A program made the position numbers and the translations under genes. A stretch of 64,000 nt of DNA from Cyclobacteriaceae bacterium (GTDB lineage: Bacteria > Bacteroidota > Bacteroidia > Cytophagales > Cyclobacteriaceae): the NCBI GenBank assembly GCA_019694875.1, contig JAIBBC010000002.1, positions 496,001 to 560,000 on the forward strand, in the 5' to 3' direction. The first letter of the stretch is position 1. The number at the start of each line of letters is the position of its first letter. Below are positions 1-9,589 of this stretch, in pieces. The notes under the pieces were generated by a model. The model saw only the letters and a list, made by a program, of their open reading frames with translations. It made no database searches and had not been told where the DNA came from.

Positions 1-683
1 GTAACATCGGTGGCAAAATCGGCACTGGTGGCGGTTTGAAAGTTGCCGGTCGACTTACCAACACCGCGATCATCGAACCGCAACACAGCGATTCCGTTGC
101 GCGTGAGATAGTCCGATAAAACTAAAAAAGGCTTATGGCCCATCAGTTCTTCGTTCCGGTTTTGCGCCCCGCTTCCGCTGATCAATATAACTACAGGAAA
201 TACTCCATCTTTTTTGGGAAGTGTAAGTGTCCCTGCAAGTGTGATGGATGCTGTTTTGTTTTCGAAGGTGACATCTTCTTCGTAATACGGATACGGTTTG
301 ACCGGTTCCTGTGGCCGTAATGTTTTTACTTCTGCCTTTTGCTTCGTAAGGTTTAACGGAAACGACTGACCTGCCTGTTTAAAGGTTCCGGTGATGGTGC
401 TGTCGGGTGCCAGCGTTCCCTCGTACTGAATGCCTGCTGCGGCAACCGCAATTTTCAAGGTAGAATTTTCAAAAGAAGTTGAGCTCACGGGGATACCTTT
501 CGCACCCTGATCAGGGCTGTCAAGAGTGGAGGTATATGTGCTTCCGCTTTTTGTAATGTTAAACACAAGCCGCAGCTGCATCCCCTGAACTTTGAGCACA
601 CCGCCCCATGCACCGGTAACGTTTTGAGAGAAAGACGTTGACGAAATGATAACGCTGAAGAGTGTAAGAAAAATGCGTGCCAT
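1..683 (-). CDS. exported alpha/beta hydrolase, N-terminal part (cut by window edge)
   Basis: Reading the minus strand from the ATG at 683 gives an open frame to base 1. It starts with a signal peptide (MARIFLTLFSVIISSTSFSQ). A beta-rich domain of about 110 residues follows (GAWGGVL...GTF), then the start of an alpha/beta hydrolase fold with the strand-loop VVILISGSGAQNRNE (oxyanion-type loop) and VLRFDDRGVGKSTG. This is the layout of Bacteroidota exported S9/DUF3887-like serine hydrolases. The nucleophile Ser, Asp and His should lie beyond the left edge and cannot be checked. The ~150 bp upstream (684-833) holds no gene. Confidence 0.8.
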   Translation of the reverse strand, partial: MARIFLTLFSVIISSTSFSQNVTGAWGGVLKVQGMQLRLVFNITKSGSTYTSTLDSPDQGAKGIPVSSTSFENSTLKIAVAAAGIQYEGTLAPDSTITGTFKQAGQSFPLNLTKQKAEVKTLRPQEPVKPYPYYEEDVTFENKTASITLAGTLTLPKKDGVFPVVILISGSGAQNRNEELMGHKPFLVLSDYLTRNGIAVLRFDDRGVGKSTGNFQTATSADFATDV

Positions 684-833
684 GGGTGGGTAGGTTAACT
701 GTACTAAGTTAACAAACCCTTTTTTATATCCGACAATTTCAACTCATTAAAACACCTTCATCACGCAGGTCAGGAAGGTTTAATACTACATACGCTTTTT
801 TTGCGTGTAAGTGCTGTATAAGAAGCGTTATTT

Positions 834-1532
834 TTAATGCGTCACAATCAGTCCGGCTTCCGGGTTCCATTTGTCGTATTCAATATCGCGGGCAACACGC
901 AACGCTTCATCCTTCCCCTTTATTTTCGATACGAGGTATAGAGCTCCGTCAAGGCCGGCAGAAACGCCTGCTGTCGTGAGCAATTTACCATCGGAAACGA
1001 AACGTTTGTTTTCAATCACTTTGGCATTTGGCGTGATCGACTGCAATTCTTCAATGGCGCCCCAGTGTGTGGTAACCGAATAGTTGTCAAGAATCCCTGC
1101 GCGTGATAAAAAAGCTGCCCCTGTACAAACTGACATAGTGTAAACAGTTTTTGTATGAATGCTCTTGATCCAGTCAATAACCTTTAAGTTTTCATAAACG
1201 GGCATAAGCCCTTCCATGTTTGCACCCGGAAAAACAATGATATCGGGCTGTGGACAATTTTCAATCGAATAGTTCGGAATGAATTGGATATTCTTATTCA
1301 TGGCAACAATCGTTTCAACGCTTGGTGCTACGGTAAAAACTTCAAAATCCGTGGTATTGCTGAATACCTCAAGCGGTCCTGCAAAATCCAGTAACTCAAC
1401 ACCCGGGTAAATAAATACGGCAACTTTATAGGTTGCTTTTCCCTGGGACTGTCCTCTTACCGGAAAAATGGTGGCAGCGAAAAGCAAACCTGCAGCGAGC
1501 ACCATCTGTAATCTGTATTTTCTTTTGTTCAT
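834..1532 (-). CDS. exported DJ-1/PfpI family protein
   Basis: 232 residues from the ATG at 1532. A longer frame exists upstream, but it would overlap the PepSY gene, and this ATG is followed directly by a signal peptide (MNKRKYRLQMVLAAGLLF...). The mature part is one DJ-1/PfpI (class I glutamine amidotransferase-like) domain: VAVFIYPGVELLDFAGPLEVF at the start, nucleophile-elbow Cys in MSVCTGAAFL at about residue 134, and the TTHWG motif. This subfamily is related to the N-terminal domain of GlxA/FtrA regulators and includes isonitrile-hydratase-like proteins. It lies 16 bp after the PepSY gene, so it is probably the last gene of the uptake operon. Substrate unknown; export is unusual for the family. 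Confidence 0.82.
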   Translation of the reverse strand: MNKRKYRLQMVLAAGLLFAATIFPVRGQSQGKATYKVAVFIYPGVELLDFAGPLEVFSNTTDFEVFTVAPSVETIVAMNKNIQFIPNYSIENCPQPDIIVFPGANMEGLMPVYENLKVIDWIKSIHTKTVYTMSVCTGAAFLSRAGILDNYSVTTHWGAIEELQSITPNAKVIENKRFVSDGKLLTTAGVSAGLDGALYLVSKIKGKDEALRVARDIEYDKWNPEAGLIVTH

Positions 1533-1548
1533 AGTGATTGATTCCGTT

Positions 1549-2760
1549 TTATAGTATCGACTTGGAGGCAGGGGCAACTTTTGTCTCTTGAGTACCTCGT
1601 TGCATGCTGGGTGACTTTGATTTTCGCTGGAAGAACTTCTTTTTTCGCCACCAGAGGGCAAAACCGGTGATGCTCAGAATTGCCGGTGCGAAACCAAAAA
1701 AAGTCCACAGGATTTTTCCGGTTAAACCAAGAGCCCAGCCGGTATGCAGCAACGTAAAATTGATATTGTCAAACTTCTCAACCCCTGTGAAGTCGGCCCA
1801 TTGCTTATGATAACTTTCTTTTACGGTTCCGTCAGATTTAAATTCTACAAACCCATAATTATCCGCATCCAGGTAGAGTTTTTGGTTTGTCATACCGTAA
1901 ACACTTATCAGTTCGGACGTGTCGTGCATAATGCTGATTGAACTTGGAATCATTTCAGGAATAAGGGCTTTTGATTTCTCCACCAGCGAGTCGAGCGAGA
2001 CTGCAATCTTCGGCACCACTACTTCAGCATGTTTAGGCGGCCAGTTTTCTTTCCACCACGAAGGAGTGAACAGAGCATAGTACATGTAAAAGCCCGATCC
2101 GAATATCAGCAAGTTAACGATCAGTGCCCAGGTACCGATTACGCGATGTAAATCGGAGGAGGCAGTTCGCCAATTCTTGAATTTTACTTTTACCCTGAAC
2201 AGGAGAACTTTAACTATAAATTTGCGATAAAAGATCAAGCCTGTAATTAAACTCAGTACAACCATTACCGACATTACACCCACGATTACTGCGCCACCGG
2301 TGCCCAGCCGCAACGAGGCATGAAGGCTGTCGAGCCAAACGAGAATATTCCCGGTGAAGCTGCTGTCAGTCCGGAAAATAATCTCACCGGTATAAGGATT
2401 GACGTAGTCGTTGTGAAATCGCCCGTTTTCAAAAAGGTTCATGGGTTGTTCTTCCATCCCGGTAATGGAGTATGCATTTTCAGGGTAGTTGGGATCATAC
2501 GCAATGTTGATGAACATGGAATTCGGATACTCTTTTCTGGCAATTTGATAGAGCTGATCGTATGAAAGTTTCTTTTCCCCGGTCTTTTCTATCCGGATGT
2601 TATCACCGTACAGAAACTCATTGAGTTCACCGTAGAAAACAATACTTGCTCCTCCAATGGAAATTAAGCAATAGATTATTCCGAGTACCAGGCCCAGCCA
2701 GCTGTGTATTGTAAAGAGTTTTCGATTGATATTGGTTTTCGATTTCATATCAGAAGACAT
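1549..2760 (-). CDS. PepSY-associated TM protein (PiuB-like, iron-regulated)
   Basis: 403 residues with the PepSY_TM layout: TM1 at about residues 16-38 (HSWLGLVLGIIYCLISIGG), a periplasmic PepSY-like stretch, TM2 near 150-175, TM3 near 205-230 (HRVIGTWALIVNLLIFGSG), a second periplasmic PepSY-like region, and TM4 near 355-375, then a basic tail. Such proteins sit in the inner membrane and are encoded next to TonB-dependent siderophore receptors, where they are thought to help reduce or import the ferric ligand. Its start overlaps the end of the TonB receptor gene by 11 bp, which supports an operon and coupled translation. An internal ATG four codons downstream is equally possible as the start. 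Confidence 0.85.
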   Translation of the reverse strand: MSSDMKSKTNINRKLFTIHSWLGLVLGIIYCLISIGGASIVFYGELNEFLYGDNIRIEKTGEKKLSYDQLYQIARKEYPNSMFINIAYDPNYPENAYSITGMEEQPMNLFENGRFHNDYVNPYTGEIIFRTDSSFTGNILVWLDSLHASLRLGTGGAVIVGVMSVMVVLSLITGLIFYRKFIVKVLLFRVKVKFKNWRTASSDLHRVIGTWALIVNLLIFGSGFYMYYALFTPSWWKENWPPKHAEVVVPKIAVSLDSLVEKSKALIPEMIPSSISIMHDTSELISVYGMTNQKLYLDADNYGFVEFKSDGTVKESYHKQWADFTGVEKFDNINFTLLHTGWALGLTGKILWTFFGFAPAILSITGFALWWRKKKFFQRKSKSPSMQRGTQETKVAPASKSIL

Positions 2761-5133
2761 AGTTTATACTTATTCTGAAATTTCTGGGCGTTCCGGGGTA
2801 TACTAACCCGGTCACATAACCACCCGTTATGTATTTCACATCGGTGACGTTGTTGACGTTGAAATAGACCGTGGCTTTCTTGTACGAGTAGCTTAACCCG
2901 GCATCCAGATAAGTGAAAGCCGGTGTAACAAAGTCCTGATTGAACCACGAAGCCACCCGGTTGCCTTCGTGATGTACGCCTGCATTAATACCCAGGCCTT
3001 CCAACGCGCGATCGATGAATTTATAGTTGACGAAGAGTCCCCAAATGGTTCTCGGAACGTTAAGTTGCCGGTCGGTTTTTTTCCACGAACCATCAACTGC
3101 ATCTCCGAAGTATTTGATGGTACCATACGAGTAGTTGGCCATAATCTGGATGTTGGGCGAAACATTTCCTTGTGCGTTAAGTTCGATACCTTTGCTGCGC
3201 ATACCTTCAACCGAGAGGTACCTGCGTCCGGTTGTATCGCTTGGGTCGGCTACCAGTACGTTGGTGTAATCAATCTGGTAAAGCGACACCCCCGTAAACA
3301 AACGGCTCTTAAAAAATTCACCTTTGTAACCAACTTCGTGTTGTTTTCCTTTCGTTGGCGGGAACGGCCCGCCCCGGTTTACTGCATTTAGCCATTGCGG
3401 TTCGAACGATTGGGAGTAACTGTAATAGAAGGCAATGTTCTTCCATGGATTGATAACGATGCCACCCCGCGGAATGAATGCATGGGCCGTTATGCTCTCA
3501 CCATCAGAGTGAAAAACAGAATCGCTTGAATAATCGTGGTATGCATACTTCCAGTAAAACGAGTAGTGATCATACCGGATCGCAGCAGAAAGTTTAATGT
3601 ATTGGTTGAGATCAACCTGCTCCTGCACGTATACCGCGTTGGTTACGTATTGGTAGTCATACTGTGGGAGATCAAACGTATATTGATATTCTTTAGGCCT
3701 GTCAACGGAGTAGTCGGGATTGTTTACGTTGAGGGGAGGTGCCGCGGTAGCCGTATAATGATACGAAGGCTGGCGCTGGTAGTTGTAATCAAAGCCCGTG
3801 AGCAATTGATGTTTGATTTTGCCGGTTTTAAACTTGATCAGTGCAAATAAATTTGTCTGATAGTTGTGCCAGGTGTAATCCCATTTTCCATACCAGCGGT
3901 GAATGGTGTCATTTACTACCGCAGGGTCTGCATAATCAGAACCGTGATTGGAAGCATAGCCTTCATTGTACACGTACCGGTTTAGCCAGGTAAGCTTAAC
4001 ATTGTCCGTAAAATTATGGGATACTGAAAGTTCGCCAGAATGACCTTTGTCGAGTGTGTAGTCGTCCGGATCCTGCGCAGAAAATTTAACGTCCATATTT
4101 TTGAAGTCCCAGGTGGAATCGGCTTTCATTTTCAGCACCGTGCCATTATCGAACCCCGGAATTTGTTTGTGATAAAAGTAATTGTGTTCAAAAACCAGTT
4201 TCGTTTTTTGTGTGAACTGATAGGAAATGGATGACGCCAGTGTATAGAACTTTGTTTCCTGAAAATTCGAAAACTGCCTGCATCACGCGCCCCGCCAACA
4301 ATGCGGTAGCAAAGTTTCTTATTCTTTGACAGGGGACCCGTTGCGTCAAAATTGAGACTCAGATCATTCCAGCTGGCATACGTGGCGTTCACTTCATAAC
4401 GCTCTTTATCGAGCGGCCTCTTGGTGTTCATATTCATTACACCTCCCGGGCGTCCCGTACTATAAAGCACGGATGCGGGACCGCGAAGAAAATCGATCGA
4501 CTCAATGTTATACGTTGGTGTTTGAACGTTGTATGGGAATAAGGCACCGTTTATTCCGTTGTACATAGTTGAGTTCCAGCTGGTGAATCCCCTGAAGACA
4601 AATTCAGAAAACGGAGATACGCTTGATACACCCACGGCATTTTTGACTGCTTCGTTCAGTGTTTTTACCTGCTGATCGCGCAGAATTTGCTGCGGAATAA
4701 CCTGAATGGATTGAGGAGTTTCAATGAGTTTGGTTTCGGTTCGCATCCCTACAGACGAGACCGATTTTACATAATTTTCGCGCTCTCCGTGAACGACTAC
4801 TTCGTTGAGCGCAGATGCGTCTTCAGAAAGATTAAATGCGGTTTCATAAGTCTGGCCGGCTTCAACCGTAACCTGCTGGCTTTGTGATTTAAATCCAACT
4901 CCGGAAGCAACGAGTGTATGCGTGCCTGCGGGAACTTTTTGCAACACAAAAATGCCTTTTCCATTGGTGGCGCTGCCGATGGTTGTTCCCTGAATCGATA
5001 CGGTGATGCCCGGGAGCGGTTCGCCCTGTTCGCTTTGAATTTTTCCTTTGATGATTCCGGTTTGCGACTGGGCAGATACCAGATTTGCGGATAACAGTAA
5101 TGCGGCAATGACTGACGTCAATGTCTTTTTCAT
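2750..5133 (-). pseudogene. TonB-dependent siderophore receptor, interrupted by one frameshift
   Basis: Two overlapping frames together encode one ~794-residue receptor. Start at the ATG at 5133 (MKKTLTSVIAALLLSANLVS signal peptide). Then come a carboxypeptidase-like regulatory domain (GIIKGKIQSEQGEPLPGI), a plug domain (ETPQSIQVIPQQ, FLRGPASVLYSTGRPGG), and a barrel ending NFRISINYVF, the usual C-terminal strand. The first frame runs off near RIVGGARDAGSF and the next frame resumes at QETKFYTLASS. One base is missing near 4262-4265, inside a run of four A on the plus strand (T on the coding strand). Family members continue here without a break. This is either a recent mutation or a homopolymer sequencing error; the rest looks intact and under selection. 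It heads the receptor-PepSY-DJ-1 operon. Confidence 0.85.
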
Positions 5134-5219
5134 TTCTTGAAAGTTAATTTGAATGATAGGGGATAGACTCACGCGGAAACCGCGGAGCTGTGGGTTAATG
5201 CTTTACGCATTTACCATTT

Positions 5220-5603
5220 TCAGGAAATCAGTGAAGGAGGATGAAAGATGGAAACGTCAGGCGAAGGGTATTCGGTTGCACCGCAATCACGCCAGCCGTT
5301 ACTTGTGAGCAGGTAATAATCGGGATGAACGCTGAGCTCAGCTGACGTAAAGAAAAGTTTGATCTCTTGCGATTGGAACACGGTTGAAGGCAGCGGGGCA
5401 TGCTGTTGCTGGGTATTAATTTTTAAACTGGTTCCGGGATCGTATTTATGACCACAAACCGCGATAGGTACTTCGGCCAACAGGCCCACGGAAAAAGCAA
5501 TTTGATGCCTGCGTTCGTAAAGGTGATCAAGAACTCCGAGCCGGCACGCACAGTGAAGAGCCATGCTCAGCAGCAGCGTATAGATGGTGAGATTCTTGAT
5601 CAT
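5220..5603 (-). CDS. small exported protein upstream of the TonB receptor
   Basis: 127 residues. The N-terminus is hydrophobic (MIKNLTIYTLLLSMALHCACR) and could be a signal peptide or lipoprotein-like leader. The body has VCGHKYDPGTS, a central polar stretch with QQQH, and the tail is rich in Pro and Ser. I do not recognise a named family. It lies 86 bp upstream of the TonB receptor on the same strand, and small Cys/His-bearing exported proteins in this position are common beside metal or siderophore receptors, so a role in the same uptake system is a reasonable guess. The interval 5604-5721 before the sigma factor shows no gene. Confidence 0.6.
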   Translation of the reverse strand: MIKNLTIYTLLLSMALHCACRLGVLDHLYERRHQIAFSVGLLAEVPIAVCGHKYDPGTSLKINTQQQHAPLPSTVFQSQEIKLFFTSAELSVHPDYYLLTSNGWRDCGATEYPSPDVSIFHPPSLIS

Positions 5604-5721
5604 TCCGCAATGTAGCGGATTCCCGGAAGTAAATTATTGACTTTTATCAGTAGAGCGCCTCTGCCAGCCGTTGCGTAAACCTACATACCCCAAAACTTGG
5701 TAGCTGCCGAACGTATGCAAC

Positions 5722-6588
5722 TTAATTCCAATTCAAATATTTTCTGAGTTCAGGTCGTGCCAGCAGGTCAGTAACAAATTGGTGTTCACGTTGCCCCGCC
5801 TGGTAGGGATGATTCTGAAAAAGTGTTTCTTTCAGCACCAGAGCCGATTCAATATCATCTTTTCGAAAACCTTGAACAACATCCTTCACCCGTTGTGTGT
5901 ACCGGGTGCTAAACATGAGTTTTTCTTTGCTCACTAATCCCTGATCAATCCACAGCCTGGTTTTCTTTGGGCATCGGCATGCGTTAACAGGATTAACCAG
6001 TCCGCAACGGTTATGAACAAAGGCATGCAGGTCGGCCCGGGCGCGTGCCAGCCGCTGGCGAAAGTTATCGGGTGAGATGGACAGCACGTCTGCACCGGCT
6101 GTATGCCCAATTTCAAGTACATCACCCAGAATGTATACCAGCCGCTGTTCGCGGGTCAGGCACATCAGCATTCCGGTGGTGCACATCAATCGAGTTTCTT
6201 CAACCTCGGCCGGGTCAAGTCCCGTGGTTGCTTCCTCCGGCATGTTTTCAAGCGTTTCGGTGTTACCGATAAACGAAGAAAAATTTATGTAAACATCTTC
6301 CATTTTTCTGCGCTTCATGTCGAGGAAATGATTGGCAACGATCCGGTAAAGCCAGGTGCGGAACGCGCTCTTTCCGTTAAACTGTGACAGGTGTGTAATA
6401 ACCTTCACAAGCGCATCGTGGGTGATGTCTTCCGCATCGACCGGATCTAACACCAGCTTCAATGCCACGTTGTACACAAATGTATAATGACGCTGAATGA
6501 GTAGTTCAAGCGCCTGTTTGCTTCCGGCCACTGCTTTCGCGCAGAGCTGGCGGTCTTCTTCATTGGCTGAAACATCCCGGATATTCAT
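5722..6588 (-). CDS. ECF-type RNA polymerase sigma factor with Cys-rich linker and C-terminal extension
   Basis: 288 residues, longer than a minimal ECF sigma (~180). Region 2 is at about 28-95 (LIQRHYTFVYNVALKLV, DAEDITHDALVKV, SAFRTWLYRIVANHFLDMKRR). Region 4 lies around 130-190 (LTREQRLVYILGDVL, SPDNFRQRLARARADLHAF). A conserved-looking Cys cluster follows (NRCGLVNPVNACRCPKKT), then an ~80-residue helical extension. This is the plan of the Bacteroidota ECF group with a zinc-binding-like C-terminal tail. No classical anti-sigma gene is adjacent; the gene 22 bp upstream encodes a YdhR-like exported protein and may be co-transcribed. The target promoters cannot be told from sequence. Confidence 0.85.
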   Translation of the reverse strand: MNIRDVSANEEDRQLCAKAVAGSKQALELLIQRHYTFVYNVALKLVLDPVDAEDITHDALVKVITHLSQFNGKSAFRTWLYRIVANHFLDMKRRKMEDVYINFSSFIGNTETLENMPEEATTGLDPAEVEETRLMCTTGMLMCLTREQRLVYILGDVLEIGHTAGADVLSISPDNFRQRLARARADLHAFVHNRCGLVNPVNACRCPKKTRLWIDQGLVSKEKLMFSTRYTQRVKDVVQGFRKDDIESALVLKETLFQNHPYQAGQREHQFVTDLLARPELRKYLNWN

Positions 6589-6610
6589 GTTGGCAAAGGT
6601 ATTGGATTAC

Positions 6611-7255
6611 TTACTTCAATTTATCGATCAGCACAGGCGTATCAAAATAGGTGAGCGATCCTGCCTGGCGTTGCGAAAAGAACTTTTCGGCTGCTTCTTT
6701 TGATTTCCAAAGCGTAACCGTGCCGTACTGACTATCGTGTTTTATTTCTGTGATGCGGAGAAGTCCGGGTGCATCGGTAAATGAAACCGGTTTGTCGAGT
6801 TGAAGCACCGACCAATATTGACCGCTCGTTTCGGATGGAGCAATTTCCTGCGAACGCACGATTTTGTAGTAGTCAACTCTTCCTTCTGCACCGTACGTCT
6901 TGCGAACCCGCTCGAACCAAACGGGAGTAAACCACGCTTGTGCATCGGCTTCATTTCCCCAAAGATAGATTCCGCCAAACGTTTCGCGATTTTCGCTCAA
7001 ATGATAATTTTTTTGCAGCAACCCTGAAATGGCAGCATACTCGGGAATCGATTCTTTGAATTTTTTTACGATCAGCGTGCGCCACGCATACCAGGGTTTT
7101 TTGACATACGTGATGGTAACAACCGAAGCGGTATCGGACGGCATTGTGCGATCATGAAGGGATAAATTATCAGACGCGGATTGCAGGGCTGTGCCTGTCA
7201 GCACCAGCAGGAGAGAGGCTACCGCTGCTGCGGAGTAGAAAAATGGAGTTAGCAT
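6611..7255 (-). CDS. exported YdhR-like (dimeric alpha/beta-barrel) protein
   Basis: 214 residues. An N-terminal hydrophobic segment (MLTPFFYSAAAVASLLLVL) acts as signal or anchor. Two repeats of a ferredoxin-like alpha/beta-barrel half follow: the first around VVTITYVKKPWYAWRTLIVKKF...GGIYLWGNEADAQAWF, typical of putative monooxygenase YdhR, and the second around LLRITEIKHDSQYGTVTLWKSKEAAEKFF. YdhR-type proteins are dimeric barrels with unproven enzymatic roles. It ends 22 bp before the sigma factor on the same strand, so the two probably form an operon. The ~230 bp upstream (7256-7485) shows no gene. Confidence 0.7.
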   Translation of the reverse strand: MLTPFFYSAAAVASLLLVLTGTALQSASDNLSLHDRTMPSDTASVVTITYVKKPWYAWRTLIVKKFKESIPEYAAISGLLQKNYHLSENRETFGGIYLWGNEADAQAWFTPVWFERVRKTYGAEGRVDYYKIVRSQEIAPSETSGQYWSVLQLDKPVSFTDAPGLLRITEIKHDSQYGTVTLWKSKEAAEKFFSQRQAGSLTYFDTPVLIDKLK

Positions 7256-7485
7256 AAATTGTTTTCTCCATTAGACGGGAGCTTGCCAGAGGTGTGACAA
7301 AACTATTTTCGGAAATTTTGTGCGTGAACCCGGATCACCAAAGCGGAGCGAGGTTAACGGTTAGGGTTATTTGGTGGATTCCGACTTTCTTTCAAGCTTC
7401 AGGGACCTTGCTAGTTTCTGTCGTAGGGTAAAGAGATCGTGCCTGATAATGGGATGCCCGTGTGCCTGTCACGTTCGCGTATCGA

Positions 7486-7939
7486 CTACATCGGGTAAAT
7501 CCGCATGACGAAGGTAAGCTGGTGTTTGCTAACCTGCCCCATGAAGCTTGTATCATTCGGATAATTTCTTCCGTACATCAGTGACCAAATGCCTTCGAAG
7601 GTCAGGCCCGCGTGCGGAGTGTAAAATAACTGCGACTCGTATCCGGTGGTTAAGTACTTTACTTCAAAGCCGCCAATAAATGCTCCGAGCACAGCCTCTG
7701 CACCCCAAATCTGCGCATCACGAAATTTCATCTTCTTCAAGGTTACGGGAGAAGTAGGTAAAAGTAACTTTATTGCCGCAGAAGGAAGTGTAATAATCCC
7801 GTACGAGTGCACTGTCATAACTATGATTGAGCGTGCCAAACAATCTGTGATCAGTTTATCCTTGGATTGTTTGTGAGAGAATAGCGTAGGTTGTGATCTG
7901 AATGATCAGCAAGACGGCTACGATGAGTGCTTACGCCAT
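7486..7939 (-). pseudogene. probable remnant of a small outer-membrane beta-barrel gene
   Basis: The 7486-7839 frame encodes alternating-strand sequence (VLGAFIGGFEVKYLTTGYESQLFYTPHAG..., ending HQLTFVMRIYPM) that resembles the last strands of a small outer-membrane protein but has no signal peptide. Upstream, in another frame, 7870-7939 reads ATG GCG then a stop, followed by a clean signal-peptide-like stretch ALIVAVLLIIQITTYA and another stop. Together this looks like a disabled gene: a leader broken at codon 3 and a detached barrel end. The call is inference from composition; no homologue can be named. Confidence 0.35.
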
Positions 7940-7984
7940 CGAATTTAACAAAGAAATGAAAATCGATAAAATCATTTAAAAGCA

Positions 7985-8011
7985 AGATAACAATCCGATA
8001 AAATGTTATCT
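7985..8011. repeat. perfect 8-bp inverted repeat AGATAACA...TGTTATCT
   Basis: AGATAACA at 7985-7992 and TGTTATCT at 8004-8011 are perfect inverted arms with an 11-bp spacer. The site lies just 3' of ccoS and upstream of the decayed gene on the minus strand. The arms are AT-rich and no T-run follows, so an operator is more likely than a terminator. Confidence 0.3.
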
Positions 8012-8047
8012 AATCTTAGCAGGGAGGCGTTATATAAGGTGAAAAAA

Positions 8048-8239
8048 TTACTTCTTCAACTCCGCCTTAACGGCCGTTTCTTTCTCATCCGGGCGCTTAA
8101 CATCGTTGTCGAACAACATGCGCACAGAAGGTGTGTAGGTGTCGTCATACTGACCGCTTTTCATGCTCCATAAAAATACACCCAGAAAAATCAGTGCAAT
8201 CGTCAAACTGATCGATATCAGTAACGCTATGATGCTCAT
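8048..8239 (-). CDS. ccoS: cbb3-type cytochrome oxidase assembly protein CcoS
   Basis: 63 residues, the normal size for CcoS. One N-terminal membrane helix (IIALLISISLTIALIFLGVFLW) is followed by the family signature KSGQYDDTYTPSVRMLFDND and a charged tail. CcoS helps mature the high-affinity cbb3 (C-type) haem-copper oxidase, probably in cofactor insertion into CcoN. It is the last gene of the run USP-ccoI-CoA-transferase-ccoS, only 9 bp after the CoA-transferase. The structural ccoNOP genes are not in the window. Confidence 0.92.
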   Translation of the reverse strand: MSIIALLISISLTIALIFLGVFLWSMKSGQYDDTYTPSVRMLFDNDVKRPDEKETAVKAELKK

Positions 8240-8248
8240 GTTGCGGAC

Positions 8249-9553
8249 TTAATAAATGGTACGTTCAAACTCATACGAATGGAAACGGTCAAAGGCCGCA
8301 CGCTCCAGCGCCTCGCGATGACTCGGATGTGCAATTTCAATCAGGGCCTTGGCACGCTGCTTCATGTTCTGACCATACAAATAGGCTATACCATACTCGG
8401 TAACGATGTAGTGTGCATGGGCGCGCGTGGTCACAACGCCTGCACCGGGTTTCAGCATGGATACAATCCGCGAAACATTCTTGGCAGTGGTTGATGGCAA
8501 TGCGATAATCGGTTTACCCCCTTCCGACAATGACGCTCCGCGAACAAAGTCCATCTGGCCACCTACGCCTGAGAAGTGGTAAGTGCCAATAGAGTCGGAG
8601 CAAACCTGACCCGTGATATCAACTTCAATGGCGCTGTTGATCGCTGCTACTTTAGGGTTTTGCCGGATCACGGCTGTATCGTTTGTGTAGTCGATACCGA
8701 GCATGGCAATCGATGGGTTGTCGTCAACAAAATCATACAGCTTGCGGCTTCCCAGCATGAATGACGATACCGTCTTGCCCCGATGCTTGCGCTTGAACTT
8801 GTTGTTGATTACCCCGCTTTCTATCAGTGGAATGACGCCATCGGAGAACATTTCCGTATGCATGCCCAGGTCTTTGTGGTTGCCTAAGCTTGCCAGAACC
8901 GCATCGGGTATAGAACCGATACCGGTTTGAATGGTTGCACCGTCTTCAATCAGTGAGGCGCAATATTCACCGATGCGCATGGAAATCTCAGAGAGTTCTC
9001 CGTTGGCGGCTACCTCCGGCAATTCCTGTTCGAAGTAAACTGCTGAATGAAATGTGCTGATATGAATCATACTGTCGCCATGCGTTCGCGGCATGCGCGG
9101 ATTAATCTGTGCAATTACATGCTTGGCAACTTTCACGGCAGTCGCTACCACGTCAACGGATACGCCAAGCGAGCAATAGCCATGCTTGTCGGGTGGTGAC
9201 ACCTGAATCAATGCTACATCAAGCGGCAGTATGTTTCGTTTAAAGAGGTTTGGGATTTCGCTCAGGAACACAGGGATGTAGTCTCCGCGACCATCGTTAA
9301 CCATGTCGCGCACATTGGCCGACACGAACAAACTGTTGAGTTTGAAACTGCTTTTATATTTCGGGTCGTTGAAAACCGCTTCGCCCTGCTGGCTGATGCT
9401 CACAATTTCAACATCGTAAAGTTCATCGGCACGCTCTACCAGCTTGCGCAGCAGGTGGTGTGGAGTGGCCGCGCCCCCGTGAACAAACACACGGTCGCGT
9501 GATTTCACGAACTTCAGGGCATTTTCTCCGGTAACGTATTTTGTAATATTCAT
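8249..9553 (-). CDS. acetyl-CoA hydrolase/CoA-transferase family protein
   Basis: 434 residues, full length for the family (4-hydroxybutyrate or acetate CoA-transferases and acetyl-CoA hydrolases). Visible motifs: VFVHGGAATPHHLL near the N-terminus, the SPPDKHGYCSLGVSVD block, HTEMFSDGVIPL with the Glu expected to carry the glutamyl-CoA thioester, the FSGVGGQMDFVRGA glycine-rich CoA-binding loop, and C-terminal VTEYGIAYLYGQ. It moves CoA between acyl groups such as acetate, butyrate or succinate in the cytoplasm; the substrate cannot be fixed from sequence. It sits between ccoI and ccoS, an unusual insertion into a respiratory maturation operon, which suggests a role in low-oxygen carbon or energy metabolism. 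Confidence 0.85.
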   Translation of the reverse strand: MNITKYVTGENALKFVKSRDRVFVHGGAATPHHLLRKLVERADELYDVEIVSISQQGEAVFNDPKYKSSFKLNSLFVSANVRDMVNDGRGDYIPVFLSEIPNLFKRNILPLDVALIQVSPPDKHGYCSLGVSVDVVATAVKVAKHVIAQINPRMPRTHGDSMIHISTFHSAVYFEQELPEVAANGELSEISMRIGEYCASLIEDGATIQTGIGSIPDAVLASLGNHKDLGMHTEMFSDGVIPLIESGVINNKFKRKHRGKTVSSFMLGSRKLYDFVDDNPSIAMLGIDYTNDTAVIRQNPKVAAINSAIEVDITGQVCSDSIGTYHFSGVGGQMDFVRGASLSEGGKPIIALPSTTAKNVSRIVSMLKPGAGVVTTRAHAHYIVTEYGIAYLYGQNMKQRAKALIEIAHPSHREALERAAFDRFHSYEFERTIY

Positions 9554-9589
9554 AAAAGGGGATTTTAAGAATAGTGAATGTAGTTGAGT

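Noticed and set aside
2750-5133. Two separate genes (346 and 462 codons) for the TonB receptor
   Set aside because: The second frame starts inside the barrel with no signal peptide or plug; joining the frames restores one full-length receptor.
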